Shown piece by piece: positions 17,520 through 26,326 of a DNA stretch of 64,000 bases. The notes under the pieces were generated by a model. That model saw only the letters and a list, made by a program, of their open reading frames with translations. It was not told the DNA's origin and ran no database searches. The stretch is taken from the NCBI RefSeq assembly GCF_900156545.1, contig NZ_FTNW01000004.1, positions 468,051 through 532,050 of the forward strand. Reading direction: 5' to 3'. The position numbers and the translations under genes were made by a program. Position 1 is the stretch's first letter. Each line of letters starts with the position of its first letter. The DNA is from Aquipseudomonas alcaligenes. Its GTDB lineage: Bacteria; Pseudomonadota; Gammaproteobacteria; Pseudomonadales; Pseudomonadaceae.

Positions 17520-18380
17520 TCAGGGCGATGTGGGTAAGGGAGCCGGGCGCCAGAGACCGTGAACCGGCCCGGCGATTACCGAGATCAGGTAGGCCAGTCC
17601 GGCCAGCAGGACGATGCAGGGTCCGCTCGGCAGGCCGGCGTGGTAGGACAGCAGCAGGCCGAGCCAGACGCTGGCGGCGCCGATCAGCGCGGCGAGCAGC
17701 AGCAGGTGCGGCAGGTGGCGGCTCCAGAAGCGCGCGGCGGCGGCCGGCAGCATCATCAGGCCGACCACCATCAGGGCGCCGATGGCCTGGAAGCCCATCA
17801 CCAGGTTCAGCACCACCAGGGCCAGGAACAGGCCGTGCACCAGCGGGCCGATGCGGCTGACGCTGCGCAGGAACAGCGGGTCGAGGCTGTCCAGCGCCAG
17901 CGGGCGGTAGATCATCAGCAATACGGTCAGGCTGATGGCCGCCACGCTGAGCATGCCGTGCAGGGTGGGCAGGTCCACCGCCAGCGCCGAGCCGAACAGC
18001 AGGTGCATCAGGTCCAGCTTGCGCCCGGCCAGGCCGAGCAGCAGCACGCCGCTGGCCAGCGAGATGGGGTACAGGGCGGCCAGGCTGGTGTCCTCGCGCA
18101 GCCCGGTGCGACGCGTGACCCAGGCGGCCAGCATGGCCATGCCGAGGCCGGCGACCAGGCCGCCGGCGGTCAGTGCCGGCAGGCTCAGGCCGAACAGCCA
18201 GAAGCCCAGCGCGGCGCCGGGCAGGATGCCGTGGGCGATGGCGTCGCCAATCAGGCTCATGCGCCGCAGCATCAGGAACACGCCCAGCGGCGCGGCGCTG
18301 CAGGCCAGCGCCAGACCGCCGAACAGGGCGCGGCGCAGGAAGGCGAATTCGGCGAAGGGCTGCCACAGCGGGTCGAGCAT
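17520..18380 (-). CDS. Metal ABC transporter permease (ZnuB/AztB family)
   Basis: 286 aa, about eight hydrophobic helices. The MLRRMSLIGDAIAHGILPGAALGF segment is the conserved cytoplasmic coupling region of the ABC-3 family. It imports a divalent metal handed over by the binding protein. The ATG at 18380 overlaps the ATPase stop by one base (TGATG), so a longer in-frame start at 18401 is rejected. The three transporter genes are consecutive and translationally coupled. Confidence 0.92.
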   Translation of the reverse strand: MLDPLWQPFAEFAFLRRALFGGLALACSAAPLGVFLMLRRMSLIGDAIAHGILPGAALGFWLFGLSLPALTAGGLVAGLGMAMLAAWVTRRTGLREDTSLAALYPISLASGVLLLGLAGRKLDLMHLLFGSALAVDLPTLHGMLSVAAISLTVLLMIYRPLALDSLDPLFLRSVSRIGPLVHGLFLALVVLNLVMGFQAIGALMVVGLMMLPAAAARFWSRHLPHLLLLAALIGAASVWLGLLLSYHAGLPSGPCIVLLAGLAYLISVIAGPVHGLWRPAPLPTSP

Positions 18381-19045
18381 CAGGCCACGCGCTCCAGCCA
18401 CGCGCCGCGCAGTTCGCTGACCGGCGCCAGGATGCAGCCCTGTGCGGACACCAGCAGGGCGTTGTCCAGCCAGTCGCTAAGGTGGCCCACGGCGTGGCTG
18501 ACCACCAGCAGCGTGCGGCCTTCGGCTTGCCACTGGCGCGCGCGTTGCCAGAACAGCGCCTGGCCTTCGGCGTCCAGTGCCGCTTCCGGTTCGTCGAGCA
18601 GCAGCAGGCGGGCACCGGTCAGGTCGAGGCGGGCGAGCAGGGCGCGCTGCAGCTGGCCGCCGGACAGCGCCTCCAGCGGCAGTGCCTGCAGCCCACTCAG
18701 CTGCCAGCGCTCCAGCGTCTGTTCCAGCCGGGCCCGTTGTGCGGCGCGCGAGTGCTTTTGTGACCACAGTCCGCCGGCCACCAGGGCGTCCAGGCGAATG
18801 GGAAACTGGCGGTCGAAGGCCTGCTGCTGAACCAGCACGCCGATGCCTCCCTGGCGTGGCGCCTCCACGCGCACCCGGCCCGCCAGCGGCGCCTGCCAGC
18901 CGGCGATGACCTTGAGCAGGCTGCTTTTGCCGCAGCCGTTGTGGCCGATCACGGCGGTCAGGCTGCCGGCTGCCAGGTGCAGGTCCAGCGGCGGGGTCAG
19001 CGGGCGGCCGGGCGGCCCCCATTGCAGGCCCTCGCAGCGGATCAT
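18380..19045 (-). CDS. Metal ABC transporter ATP-binding protein (ZnuC/AztA family)
   Basis: 221 aa ABC ATPase with Walker A GHNGCGKSS (about residue 34), Q-loop VLVQQQ, signature LSGGQLQRALLARL, Walker B LLLLDEPEAALD and switch His in VVSHAVGH. It energises the permease. Start ATG 19045 overlaps the folE2 stop as ATGA; an upstream in-frame ATG at 19060 is less likely because it lies within folE2. Second gene of the folE2-led operon. Confidence 0.93.
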   Translation of the reverse strand: MIRCEGLQWGPPGRPLTPPLDLHLAAGSLTAVIGHNGCGKSSLLKVIAGWQAPLAGRVRVEAPRQGGIGVLVQQQAFDRQFPIRLDALVAGGLWSQKHSRAAQRARLEQTLERWQLSGLQALPLEALSGGQLQRALLARLDLTGARLLLLDEPEAALDAEGQALFWQRARQWQAEGRTLLVVSHAVGHLSDWLDNALLVSAQGCILAPVSELRGAWLERVA

Positions 19046-19938
19046 GCTGGCCGGCTCCACTGGCTGCGGGCCACGGCATCGTGGGCATGCAGGCTTTCGG
19101 CGTGCACCACTTCCAGGGCGAAGCCGAGCAGCCCGACCTGCTCGCGCAGGCTGTGGTGCAGGCGGCGCGCGGCGTCCTCGCAGAACATCAGGTTCTGTCC
19201 GTTGGCCAGGGCGAAGGCCTGTTCATCGGCGCGTTTGACCGCCGTCTGCAGGGCGGTGCCCAGGGCGGCCTCGGCGCTGTCCAGCCAGTGCAGCAGTGGC
19301 AGCTCCTGCAGAGTCGGGTCCAGGTGCAGCTGCAGGCGCGCCTCGCTGCGCTGGCTGTGCGGCGTGGCGAGGATCCCCTGTGAGTTGCCCAGCCAGTCGA
19401 TGATATCGGCATGATCGAGTGATTTGCCGGCAAAATCATCCACAAATCGCTGCTGAATCAGTTGCCGGGCCAGTGCTGCCGAGCACGGGCAGGTCGAGGA
19501 ATAGCCCAGTGTCAGCTGCAGTTCCACGTGAAACCCCGTGGCGTCCAGCCGGGTGTTGAGTGCCACGGGATAGGCCTTCCAGCCGGCTAGCGGGCTGACC
19601 AGGGCCGGGCGCTTGAGCAGCAGCTCGCCGCGCAGGTTGAGGTAGGCACGTTGCGACAGGCCTTCGTGGCTGTCCAGAAACTGGTGCAGTACCCGCTGCA
19701 CGGCCTGCAGGGTCAGCGGCTGGTGTTCCAGGGCTTCCAGTGCCAGGTACAGGCGCGACATGTGAATGCCCCGCGCGCTGGCGTCATCCAGGCTGACCCC
19801 GGCGTCCACCCGGCAGGCCAGCGGCATGCCGGCCAGCTGCACAGGCAGGGCGATCTGCTGCATGCCGACGAAGTCCAGCGCGGGCTGCGCCTGGGCGCTG
19901 GTTTGCGCGGCGATATCGGGGAGAGTCAGGGCGTTCAT
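19042..19938 (-). CDS. folE2: GTP cyclohydrolase IB, zinc-independent FolE2
   Basis: 298 aa FolE2. GTP to 7,8-dihydroneopterin triphosphate, first step of folate synthesis, in the cytoplasm. Landmarks: SARGIHMSRLY (about 54-64), TLGYSSTCPCSAALARQ with the active-site Cys (Cys150), and NLMFCEDAARRLH near residue 260. FolE2 works with several metals and replaces zinc-dependent FolE when zinc is short. It is the first gene of the leftward operon, with the Zur-like palindrome about 35-55 bp upstream of its ATG at 19938. The open frame extends 33 nt further, but the chosen ATG gives the family N-terminus. Confidence 0.95.
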   Translation of the reverse strand: MNALTLPDIAAQTSAQAQPALDFVGMQQIALPVQLAGMPLACRVDAGVSLDDASARGIHMSRLYLALEALEHQPLTLQAVQRVLHQFLDSHEGLSQRAYLNLRGELLLKRPALVSPLAGWKAYPVALNTRLDATGFHVELQLTLGYSSTCPCSAALARQLIQQRFVDDFAGKSLDHADIIDWLGNSQGILATPHSQRSEARLQLHLDPTLQELPLLHWLDSAEAALGTALQTAVKRADEQAFALANGQNLMFCEDAARRLHHSLREQVGLLGFALEVVHAESLHAHDAVARSQWSRPA

Positions 19939-19970
19939 CGGGAACCTGTGGCGGCGAGGGCGGTTGTTCA

Positions 19971-19994
19971 AAATGTTATGTTATAACAAAATAA
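19971..19994. promoter_or_regulatory. Zur-box-like palindrome controlling both arms of the zinc island
   Basis: AAATGTTATGTTATAACAAAATAA-type sequence (first part 19971-19988, AT-rich end to 19994) with the exact dyad TGTTATAACA at 19979-19988. It fits the remembered proteobacterial Zur consensus with a GTTATA/TATAAC core. It lies in the 82-bp gap between the divergent folE2 (19938) and dksA2 (20021) starts, so one site could repress both operons when zinc is plentiful. Confidence 0.75.
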
Positions 19995-20020
19995 AGCGAC
20001 ACCCCTGACGAGTCCACCCC

Positions 20021-20438
20021 GTGATCAGCGAAGCCGACCTGCTTGCCATGCCTGCCGACACCTACATGAACGAGGTGCAGCAGGCGTTCTTCCGCCAGCG
20101 CCTGCTGGAGCAGCGTGCCGAGCTGCAGCAGCGCATCGACGAGGAGTTCGGCCAGCTGCGCGAGCAGCAGCCGGCCAGCGATCCGGCCGACCTGGGCAGC
20201 GCCGAGGAGCAGCGCCAGTGGCAGCTGCGCCTGCTGGAGCGGGAGAAGAAGCTGCTCGACAAGATCGACGAAGCGCTGGAGCGCCTGGCCCGCGGCGAAT
20301 ACGGCTGGTGCAGCGAGACCGGCGAGCCAATCGGCCTGCGCCGCCTGCTGCTGCGGCCCACCGCCAGCCTGTGCATCGAGGCCAAGGAACGTCAGGAACA
20401 ACGCGAACGCCATATCCGTGATGTGCGAGGAAACCCCA

Positions 20439-20446
<8 letters not shown>
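20021..20446 (+). CDS. dksA2: DksA2, zinc-independent DksA paralogue
   Basis: 141 aa, with a GTG start at 20021. A coiled-coil region (about 20-90) with the tip DPADLGS is followed by a degenerate zinc finger. Only two of four Cys remain: Cys97, Thr100, Cys118, Ala121, i.e. CxxTx17CxxA, the hallmark of P. aeruginosa DksA2. DksA proteins enter the RNA polymerase secondary channel and work with ppGpp; DksA2 does so without zinc. First gene of the rightward arm; its last 8 nt overlap the next gene. Confidence 0.95.
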
Positions 20447-21643
<1,197 letters not shown>

Positions 21644-21644
<1 letters not shown>

Positions 21645-22285
21645 TGCTGGCGCTCAAGCTGCGCCCGCCGCCCCGCGCGTGCCTGGGGACCGACCCCGAG
21701 GTGCTCGCCGAGGCACTGCAGGAGGGCGTCAACCTGGCCGTCTGGCAGCGGCGCCTGGCGCCGCAGGTCGAGGACTTCGTGCGCATCCTGCTGGCCCAGC
21801 CGCTGGAGGTGGCGGAGTCGGTGCAGATCGAGGTGGGCGCCGACGAGCAGCTGCGCCTGCCCGCGCTGCTGCGGGCGCAGGCCGATTTTCATGGCTATGA
21901 CGCCTTCATTGCCGATCTCACCTGGCTGGTCGAGGCCTTTGCCTGCCTGCTCGGTGCCCTGCGTATCGGTCTGCGTCTGCGCAGCCTGGCCAAGCCGATG
22001 TGCCCCCGCTTCCACGTAGACCACGTGCCGCTGCGGCTGATCAGCACCTACGCCGGGGTGGCCAGCGAATGGCTGGAGGAAGGCGGCATGGACCGTCGCC
22101 GTCTCGGCGATGCCCAGGCCGAACCGCATGACGGCGAGCGCATCCAGCGTCTGGAAGCTGGCTGGGTGGCGCTGGCCAAGGGCGAGAAGTGGTCGGGTAA
22201 CGAAGGCGCCGGGCTGATTCATCGCTCGCCGACACCGCCGCCGGGCGAGCGTCGCCTGCTGCTGACCCTGGACTGGCTGGCCTAG
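21644..22285 (+). CDS. DUF1826 domain protein of the zinc island
   Basis: 213 aa, no signal peptide. It resembles DUF1826 proteins known beside COG0523 GTPases: VWQRRLAP near residue 30, CPRFHVDHVPLRLISTYAG (about 118-136) and the C-terminal GLIHRSPTPPPGERRLLLTLDWL. The His and Cys residues around CPRFHVDH look like a metal site. Function is unknown; translation is coupled to the GTPase gene. Its TAG stop (22283-22285) lies within the left arm of an inverted-repeat element. Confidence 0.82.
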
Positions 22286-22476
22286 CAGGCCGTTGAAAAA
22301 CTACCTCGGCTTTGGCTTCCTGCGTCGCCCTACCTTCTGCATCCATGCAGTCGTGCGTTGCCATCGCAGCGTTAAAAACAGGCTCAAAATGCTCATTTAC
22401 CACTTGTAAACTGCGCTTTTTCGCCTGTTTTTGCCTTGCGCTGGCGGCCTCGCCAACGTTTTTCAACAGCCTGCTA
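22283..22476. repeat. 194-bp MITE-like inverted-repeat element between convergent genes
   Basis: The terminal arms TAGCAGGCCGTTGAAAAAC (22283-22301) and its reverse-complement partner (22458-22476) match with one mismatch. The interior has no credible gene and is AT-richer than its neighbours. The TAG stop of the DUF1826 gene and the TAG stop of the opposite-strand gene at 22474 are both supplied by the arm ends. Similar GCAGGCTGTTGAAAAA-ended sequences are common in Pseudomonas genomes (recollection). Confidence 0.75.
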
Positions 22477-22827
22477 GCGCGTCATCCACACGCCCTTGTA
22501 CTGCTGTTCGCAGGCGGGCTTGAGGTAGCGGGCGTCGGTCGCTATGCCGTAGTAGTGGATGTCCTGCTGGTAGGGCGTGCCCTGTACCCTGGCGTTGCGG
22601 CATTCGCCGAAGGCGCCGGTTGGGCATTGCTCGGCGAAGCTGACCTCGACCTTCTGCCCCTGCAGTTGCGGGGCGCAGAAACCGGTACGGAACAGGTTGG
22701 CCGGGATGCTGCGGTTCTGCTGGCAGAGCTTCACCTCCACCTGCTTGCCCTCGGCATGCACCACGCAGGCCTCGGCCCAGGCCTGGCCGGCCAGGCTCAG
22801 CAACAGCAGGGCAAGCATCGCGCGCAT
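22474..22827 (-). CDS. Small secreted protein of unknown function
   Basis: 117 aa with a clear signal peptide (MRAMLALLLLSLAGQAWAE, cleavage about residue 18). The mature part has about six Cys (ACVV, KLCQ, FCAP, EQCP, ECRN, ACEQ), suggesting a disulfide-bonded periplasmic protein. I do not recognise the family. The ATG at 22827 follows a purine-rich GAGGAGAGAT stretch. It is convergent with the zinc island and divergent from the second COG0523 gene, so it could belong to metal biology, but nothing in the sequence shows that. Confidence 0.7.
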   Translation of the reverse strand: MRAMLALLLLSLAGQAWAEACVVHAEGKQVEVKLCQQNRSIPANLFRTGFCAPQLQGQKVEVSFAEQCPTGAFGECRNARVQGTPYQQDIHYYGIATDARYLKPACEQQYKGVWMTR

Positions 22828-22897
22828 CGCATCTCTCCTCGAACAAAGCGGCGACTTTAGCCTTTCCCGCCGCCGCGTGAAACCGCACCATAGGCCC

Positions 22898-23863
22898 ATG
22901 CTGACTCAAATTCCTACCCATGTGATCGCCGGCCCGCTGGGTGCCGGCAAGACCAGCCTGATCCGCCACCTGTTGGCGCACAAACCGGCTCGCGAGCGCT
23001 GGGCGGTGTTGATCAACGAGTTCGGCCAGATCGGCCTGGACCAGGCACTGCTGGCTGGTTCCTACGATGGCGTCAGCCTGAGCGAGATCCCCGGTGGCTG
23101 CCTGTGCTGCGTGGCCGGCGCGCCTTTCCAGGTCGGCCTGGCTCGGCTGCTGCGCCAGGCCCGGCCGGATCGTCTACTGATCGAGCCTTCCGGCCTGGGC
23201 CACCCTCTGGAATTGCTGCGTCAGCTGGGCCAGGCGCCCTGGGCCGGGGTGCTGGCCCTACAGCCACCGGTGCTGGTGCTGGACGCCGCCGCCCTGGCCG
23301 CCGGCCAGGTGCTGCCGGAGAGCCAGCAGGCGACCCTGGCGCGGGCCGGCCTGCTGTTGCTGAACAAGGCGGAGAGCCTGGACGAGGCGGCGCGAGCAGA
23401 GCTGCAGGTGCAGTTGCCGGCTGTGCCGCTGCGCTGGACCTGTCAGGGCGAGCTGGATTTCACCGAGCTGCCTGGCAGTGCCGTACAGGCCGGACCGGAG
23501 CAGGACAACGGGCTGCCGGCCGCCGAGCGCGCGCCGCTGGCGCAGATCTGGCGTGACCCGCAGGAGCCGATCTGCCAGGTGCAGGCGCAGGCCGAGGGCT
23601 GGAGCATCGGCTGGCGGGTACATCCTTCTCAGGTGTTCGAGCTGGAACGGGTGCAGGCCTGGCTGGCCGGGCTGCCTTGGCGGCGGGCCAAGCTGGTGCT
23701 GCACGGTGAGAGCGGCTGGCACTCGGCTAACGCGCTGCAAGGCGCGCCGCTGCAGTGGCGAGACAGTGAGTGGCGGCGCGATTCGCGGCTGGAGCTGATC
23801 TTCGCCACGCCGCAGCAGGTGCAGGCGCTGCAGGCCGGACTGCTGGCCTGTCGGCGGCGCTAG
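22898..23863 (+). CDS. Second COG0523 (CobW/YjiA-type) GTPase
   Basis: 321 aa. P-loop GPLGAGKTS (12-20), GGCLCC (66-71, the CxCC metal motif), IEPSGLGHP switch region and NKAE as the guanine-specificity element. The C-terminal CobW_C domain is short and ends at RLELIFATPQQVQAL. It differs clearly from the island GTPase (PLGAGKT versus FLGAGKS and a much shorter C-domain), so it is a different subfamily. No Zur-like palindrome is visible upstream. Metal specificity is unknown. It overlaps the next convergent gene by 4 nt. Confidence 0.88.
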   Translation: MLTQIPTHVIAGPLGAGKTSLIRHLLAHKPARERWAVLINEFGQIGLDQALLAGSYDGVSLSEIPGGCLCCVAGAPFQVGLARLLRQARPDRLLIEPSGLGHPLELLRQLGQAPWAGVLALQPPVLVLDAAALAAGQVLPESQQATLARAGLLLLNKAESLDEAARAELQVQLPAVPLRWTCQGELDFTELPGSAVQAGPEQDNGLPAAERAPLAQIWRDPQEPICQVQAQAEGWSIGWRVHPSQVFELERVQAWLAGLPWRRAKLVLHGESGWHSANALQGAPLQWRDSEWRRDSRLELIFATPQQVQALQAGLLACRRR

Positions 23864-24213
23864 TGTTGCAGCAGCGCTTCGGCCAGGCTGCCGACCAGCA
23901 CCAGGGCCAGTAGCGCCAGGCTGGCGCGGCGCACGGCAGTGGAACGGCAGAACGCGATCAGGCGGTTGTCCCGGGTGTCGGCGAGCTGCAGGTGGTGTTC
24001 GTGCTCACCTGGCGCCTGGTGAAGTGCCTGCCAGGCGCGCTGCGCATCGCCGTCGTGCGGCAGCAGCAGGGCGTAGCGATGACCGCGGGCCTCCTCGCCG
24101 AGGTCGCAGGCGATGGCCTCGATGCCCAGCTCGTTGAGCCGATCGCGGAGGAAGTCGATGTAGCTGCCGTTGTCGGAGGTGCGCAGATTCTGCAAGGCGT
24201 GGTCCTTGTCCAC
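23860..24213 (-). CDS. Hypothetical protein with C-terminal membrane helix
   Basis: 117 aa if translation starts at the GTG at 24213; the start is uncertain because the frame is open upstream and no strong ribosome binding site is seen. The soluble part (YIDFLRDRLNELGIEA, ALLLPHDGDAQRAWQAL) has a ferredoxin-like pattern similar to small DUF2007-type proteins. A single hydrophobic segment lies near the C-terminus (about 95-113), so it may be tail-anchored. It overlaps the convergent COG0523 gene by 4 nt. Function unknown. Confidence 0.6.
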   Translation of the reverse strand: MDKDHALQNLRTSDNGSYIDFLRDRLNELGIEAIACDLGEEARGHRYALLLPHDGDAQRAWQALHQAPGEHEHHLQLADTRDNRLIAFCRSTAVRRASLALLALVLVGSLAEALLQH

Positions 24214-24284
24214 GATGGGTCGGGCCGGCCGCCGGGCGGCCGGTCGCGATGGTAGCAGATTGCCATTTTGTGATGCGTTTTGGG

Positions 24285-25115
24285 TTATGGGTGAGCCGCG
24301 AACCAGGCGAGGATCTTGCCCGGTGAGGCGGCGAACCACTCGTGGCCGCCCAGCGGCTCGGTGTAGCGTGCCGTTTCGATGCCCTGATAGAGCAGGCGGT
24401 CGTAGTAAAGATCCATGCTCCACCAGGGCACTACCGCATCGATGAAGCCATGCACGAACAGGGTCGGCGGGTGGTCGGCGGGCAGCTCCGGTACCACGCA
24501 CAGCGGCCCGCTGCAGGTGGCATAGGAACCGGACTGGATGGCCAGAGCGCGGAATTTGCCGGGGAAGGACACCGCCATGCGGCTGGTGTTGTAGCCGCCG
24601 CTGCTGATGCCGGTGGCGTACTGGCGCTGCGCGTTGAGCGGGCCGAAGTGACCGGCGGCGATCGCTGCCAACACGTTGCCGAGGAAGTCGTAGTCGGTGC
24701 TCAGCTCGTAGGCCTGCGCCAGGCCGGGGATATTGGTCTGCCAGAACAGATCGGCCGGCGCGCTGGGAGCGATCACCGCATAGCCGTTGTCGAGCAGGGT
24801 GCGGATCAGCTTGCCCTCGTAGAAGCCGCCGAACGGCTGGTTGCTGTAGTAGGTGAAGTTATCCAGCGGGAAGAACGAGCCCTGGTAGACCAGCACCACC
24901 GGCCAGCCGCCGGCGGGTGGAGTGCCCAGTGGAGTCTGGTAGATCACCTGGCGGGCGCCGATCACGCCGGAATCGATCCAAGTGGTCTGGTGGGTGCAGC
25001 TGATCTTGGCGGGCAACAGCAGCGACTTCGGCCTCTCGCTGCAGCGCGAGTCGGCCAGGGTTGGCAGGGAGCAGAGCAGGAGCAGGCAGTAGAGCAGGGT
25101 GCGAGGAGCGATCAT
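24285..25115 (-). CDS. phaZ: Extracellular medium-chain-length PHA depolymerase
   Basis: 276 aa, very close to my memory of the P. fluorescens GK13 mcl-PHA depolymerase (278 aa). It has a signal peptide (about 1-21), the lipase box GISSGG with the nucleophile Ser, Asp in FIDAVVPWW and His in GGHEWFAASP as the likely triad. Conserved Cys pairs occur at SRCSER, ISCTH and ATCSGPLC. It hydrolyses medium-chain polyhydroxyalkanoate outside the cell. A paralogue follows upstream on the same strand, 152 nt away. Confidence 0.92.
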   Translation of the reverse strand: MIAPRTLLYCLLLLCSLPTLADSRCSERPKSLLLPAKISCTHQTTWIDSGVIGARQVIYQTPLGTPPAGGWPVVLVYQGSFFPLDNFTYYSNQPFGGFYEGKLIRTLLDNGYAVIAPSAPADLFWQTNIPGLAQAYELSTDYDFLGNVLAAIAAGHFGPLNAQRQYATGISSGGYNTSRMAVSFPGKFRALAIQSGSYATCSGPLCVVPELPADHPPTLFVHGFIDAVVPWWSMDLYYDRLLYQGIETARYTEPLGGHEWFAASPGKILAWFAAHP

Positions 25116-25267
25116 GCGATTGATCTCCGGCGTTGTTGTTGGGAGTACTGCCTAGTGAATAGAAACAGGAATTCCGATTCCGTCAAATGAGGTAGACCCT
25201 CTTCTGGCGAGGTGCTGTCGAGTCGCGGGCTGGAGTAGCCCCGCCCGGGCGGACGGGGCGGGCGGGT

Positions 25268-26101
25268 TCAGGGGTGGCGCTGGAACCAGTCGAGAATCTT
25301 CGCAGGTGAGGCGGCGAACCACTCGTGGCCGCCGTCCGCCTCACTGTGCAGGGCTGTCTCCACGCCCTGGTAGAGCAAGCGGTCATGGTAGGGCTGCATG
25401 CTGCTCCAGGGCACGACGCGGTCGGCCATGCCGTGGAGGAACAGGGTCGGCGGATGAGCGGCCGGCAGCGTCTGCGGCATCTGGCAGCGCGCGCCGACGC
25501 AGGTGGCCCAGGAGGCGGACTGGACGGCCAGCGCCCTGAAGCGGCTGGGGAAGGCCAGGGCCATGCGGCTGGTGTTGTAGCCGCCACTGGAGATGCCGGT
25601 GGCATACCAGCGCGCGGGGTCGAGCTTGCCGAAGCGGCCGGCGTTCATTGCCTTGAACAGGTTGTTGAAGAACAGCTGATCGTTGCTCGCCGCGTAGTCC
25701 TCGGCGTACTGCGGGTCGTTGGTCTGCCAGGCTTCGGCGGCGGTCAGCGCGTTGGGGGCGATCACCGCATAGCCGCTGTCGAGCAGGGCGCGTACCAGCT
25801 CGCCCTGGTGGTAGCCGCCGAAGGGCGCATCGCTGGCGTAGGTGAAGCCACTGACCCGCACTAGCGAGCCATGGAACAGCAGGGCGACCGGCCAGCCTGC
25901 GCTGGGTGCGCTGCCGGTGGGTACCTGGAACACCACCTTGCGCTGGCCGGCGCTGCCGGAGTCGATCCAGGCCGTCTGTGCGCTGCAGCTGATGCTGGTG
26001 GCGGTCGAGGTGCAGCGCGAGGCGGCCTGGGCCTGCAGTGGCAGATTGGCGGCCGCCAGCAGGGCGGCGCCGAGGATCAGGGAGGAACGGACAGTAGGCA
26101 T
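25268..26101 (-). CDS. Tandem paralogue of the mcl-PHA depolymerase
   Basis: 277 aa, same fold and length as its neighbour: signal peptide (about 1-26, ending AQAA), GISSGGYNTSRM nucleophile region, MADRVVPWSS Asp region, GGHEWFAASPAKIL His region. Identity is strongest around the catalytic blocks and low in the substrate-facing parts (for example SLVRVSGFTY versus SFFPLDNFTY), so it may have a different polyester or ester substrate. Probably arose by tandem duplication. A GC hairpin near 25238-25259 lies after its stop. Confidence 0.87.
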   Translation of the reverse strand: MPTVRSSLILGAALLAAANLPLQAQAASRCTSTATSISCSAQTAWIDSGSAGQRKVVFQVPTGSAPSAGWPVALLFHGSLVRVSGFTYASDAPFGGYHQGELVRALLDSGYAVIAPNALTAAEAWQTNDPQYAEDYAASNDQLFFNNLFKAMNAGRFGKLDPARWYATGISSGGYNTSRMALAFPSRFRALAVQSASWATCVGARCQMPQTLPAAHPPTLFLHGMADRVVPWSSMQPYHDRLLYQGVETALHSEADGGHEWFAASPAKILDWFQRHP

Positions 26102-26278
26102 GGGCTACTCCTGCTATCGATGGAACGCAGGGGAGTAGACGCCTGAGTGACGGCAATATCACTAGATATTGGCGCCATTTTTCCGGCAATCGATGGGTGG
26201 CAGCGCTAAGAGAGCACTGTTGTGGCAGAAAAATATCGGCCGCGGCTTGCCAGGTTCTCGATCAGCTTCTAAATTGCA

Positions 26279-26296
26279 TCGGAACCGATGTTCCGA
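26279..26296. promoter_or_regulatory. 18-bp palindrome upstream of the DUF1302 gene
   Basis: TCGGAAC-CGAT-GTTCCGA: 7-bp perfect arms with a 4-bp spacer, 31 bp upstream of the GTG start at 26327. A further half-site (TTCCGAT) follows directly. It has the size of a TetR-family operator, and a TetR gene lies just beyond the DUF1302/DUF1329 pair. A related ATTCCGATTCCG stretch occurs at about 25170-25182 upstream of the first depolymerase. The role is inferred. Confidence 0.5.
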
Positions 26297-26326
26297 TTCC
26301 GATAAGAACAACAGCTGGAGGTCATC

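Noticed and set aside
24220..24260. GC hairpin near 24225-24246 as a terminator
   Set aside because: It is a strong GGCCGGCC-type palindrome but lacks a T-run and lies upstream of the gene at 23860, so its role is unclear.
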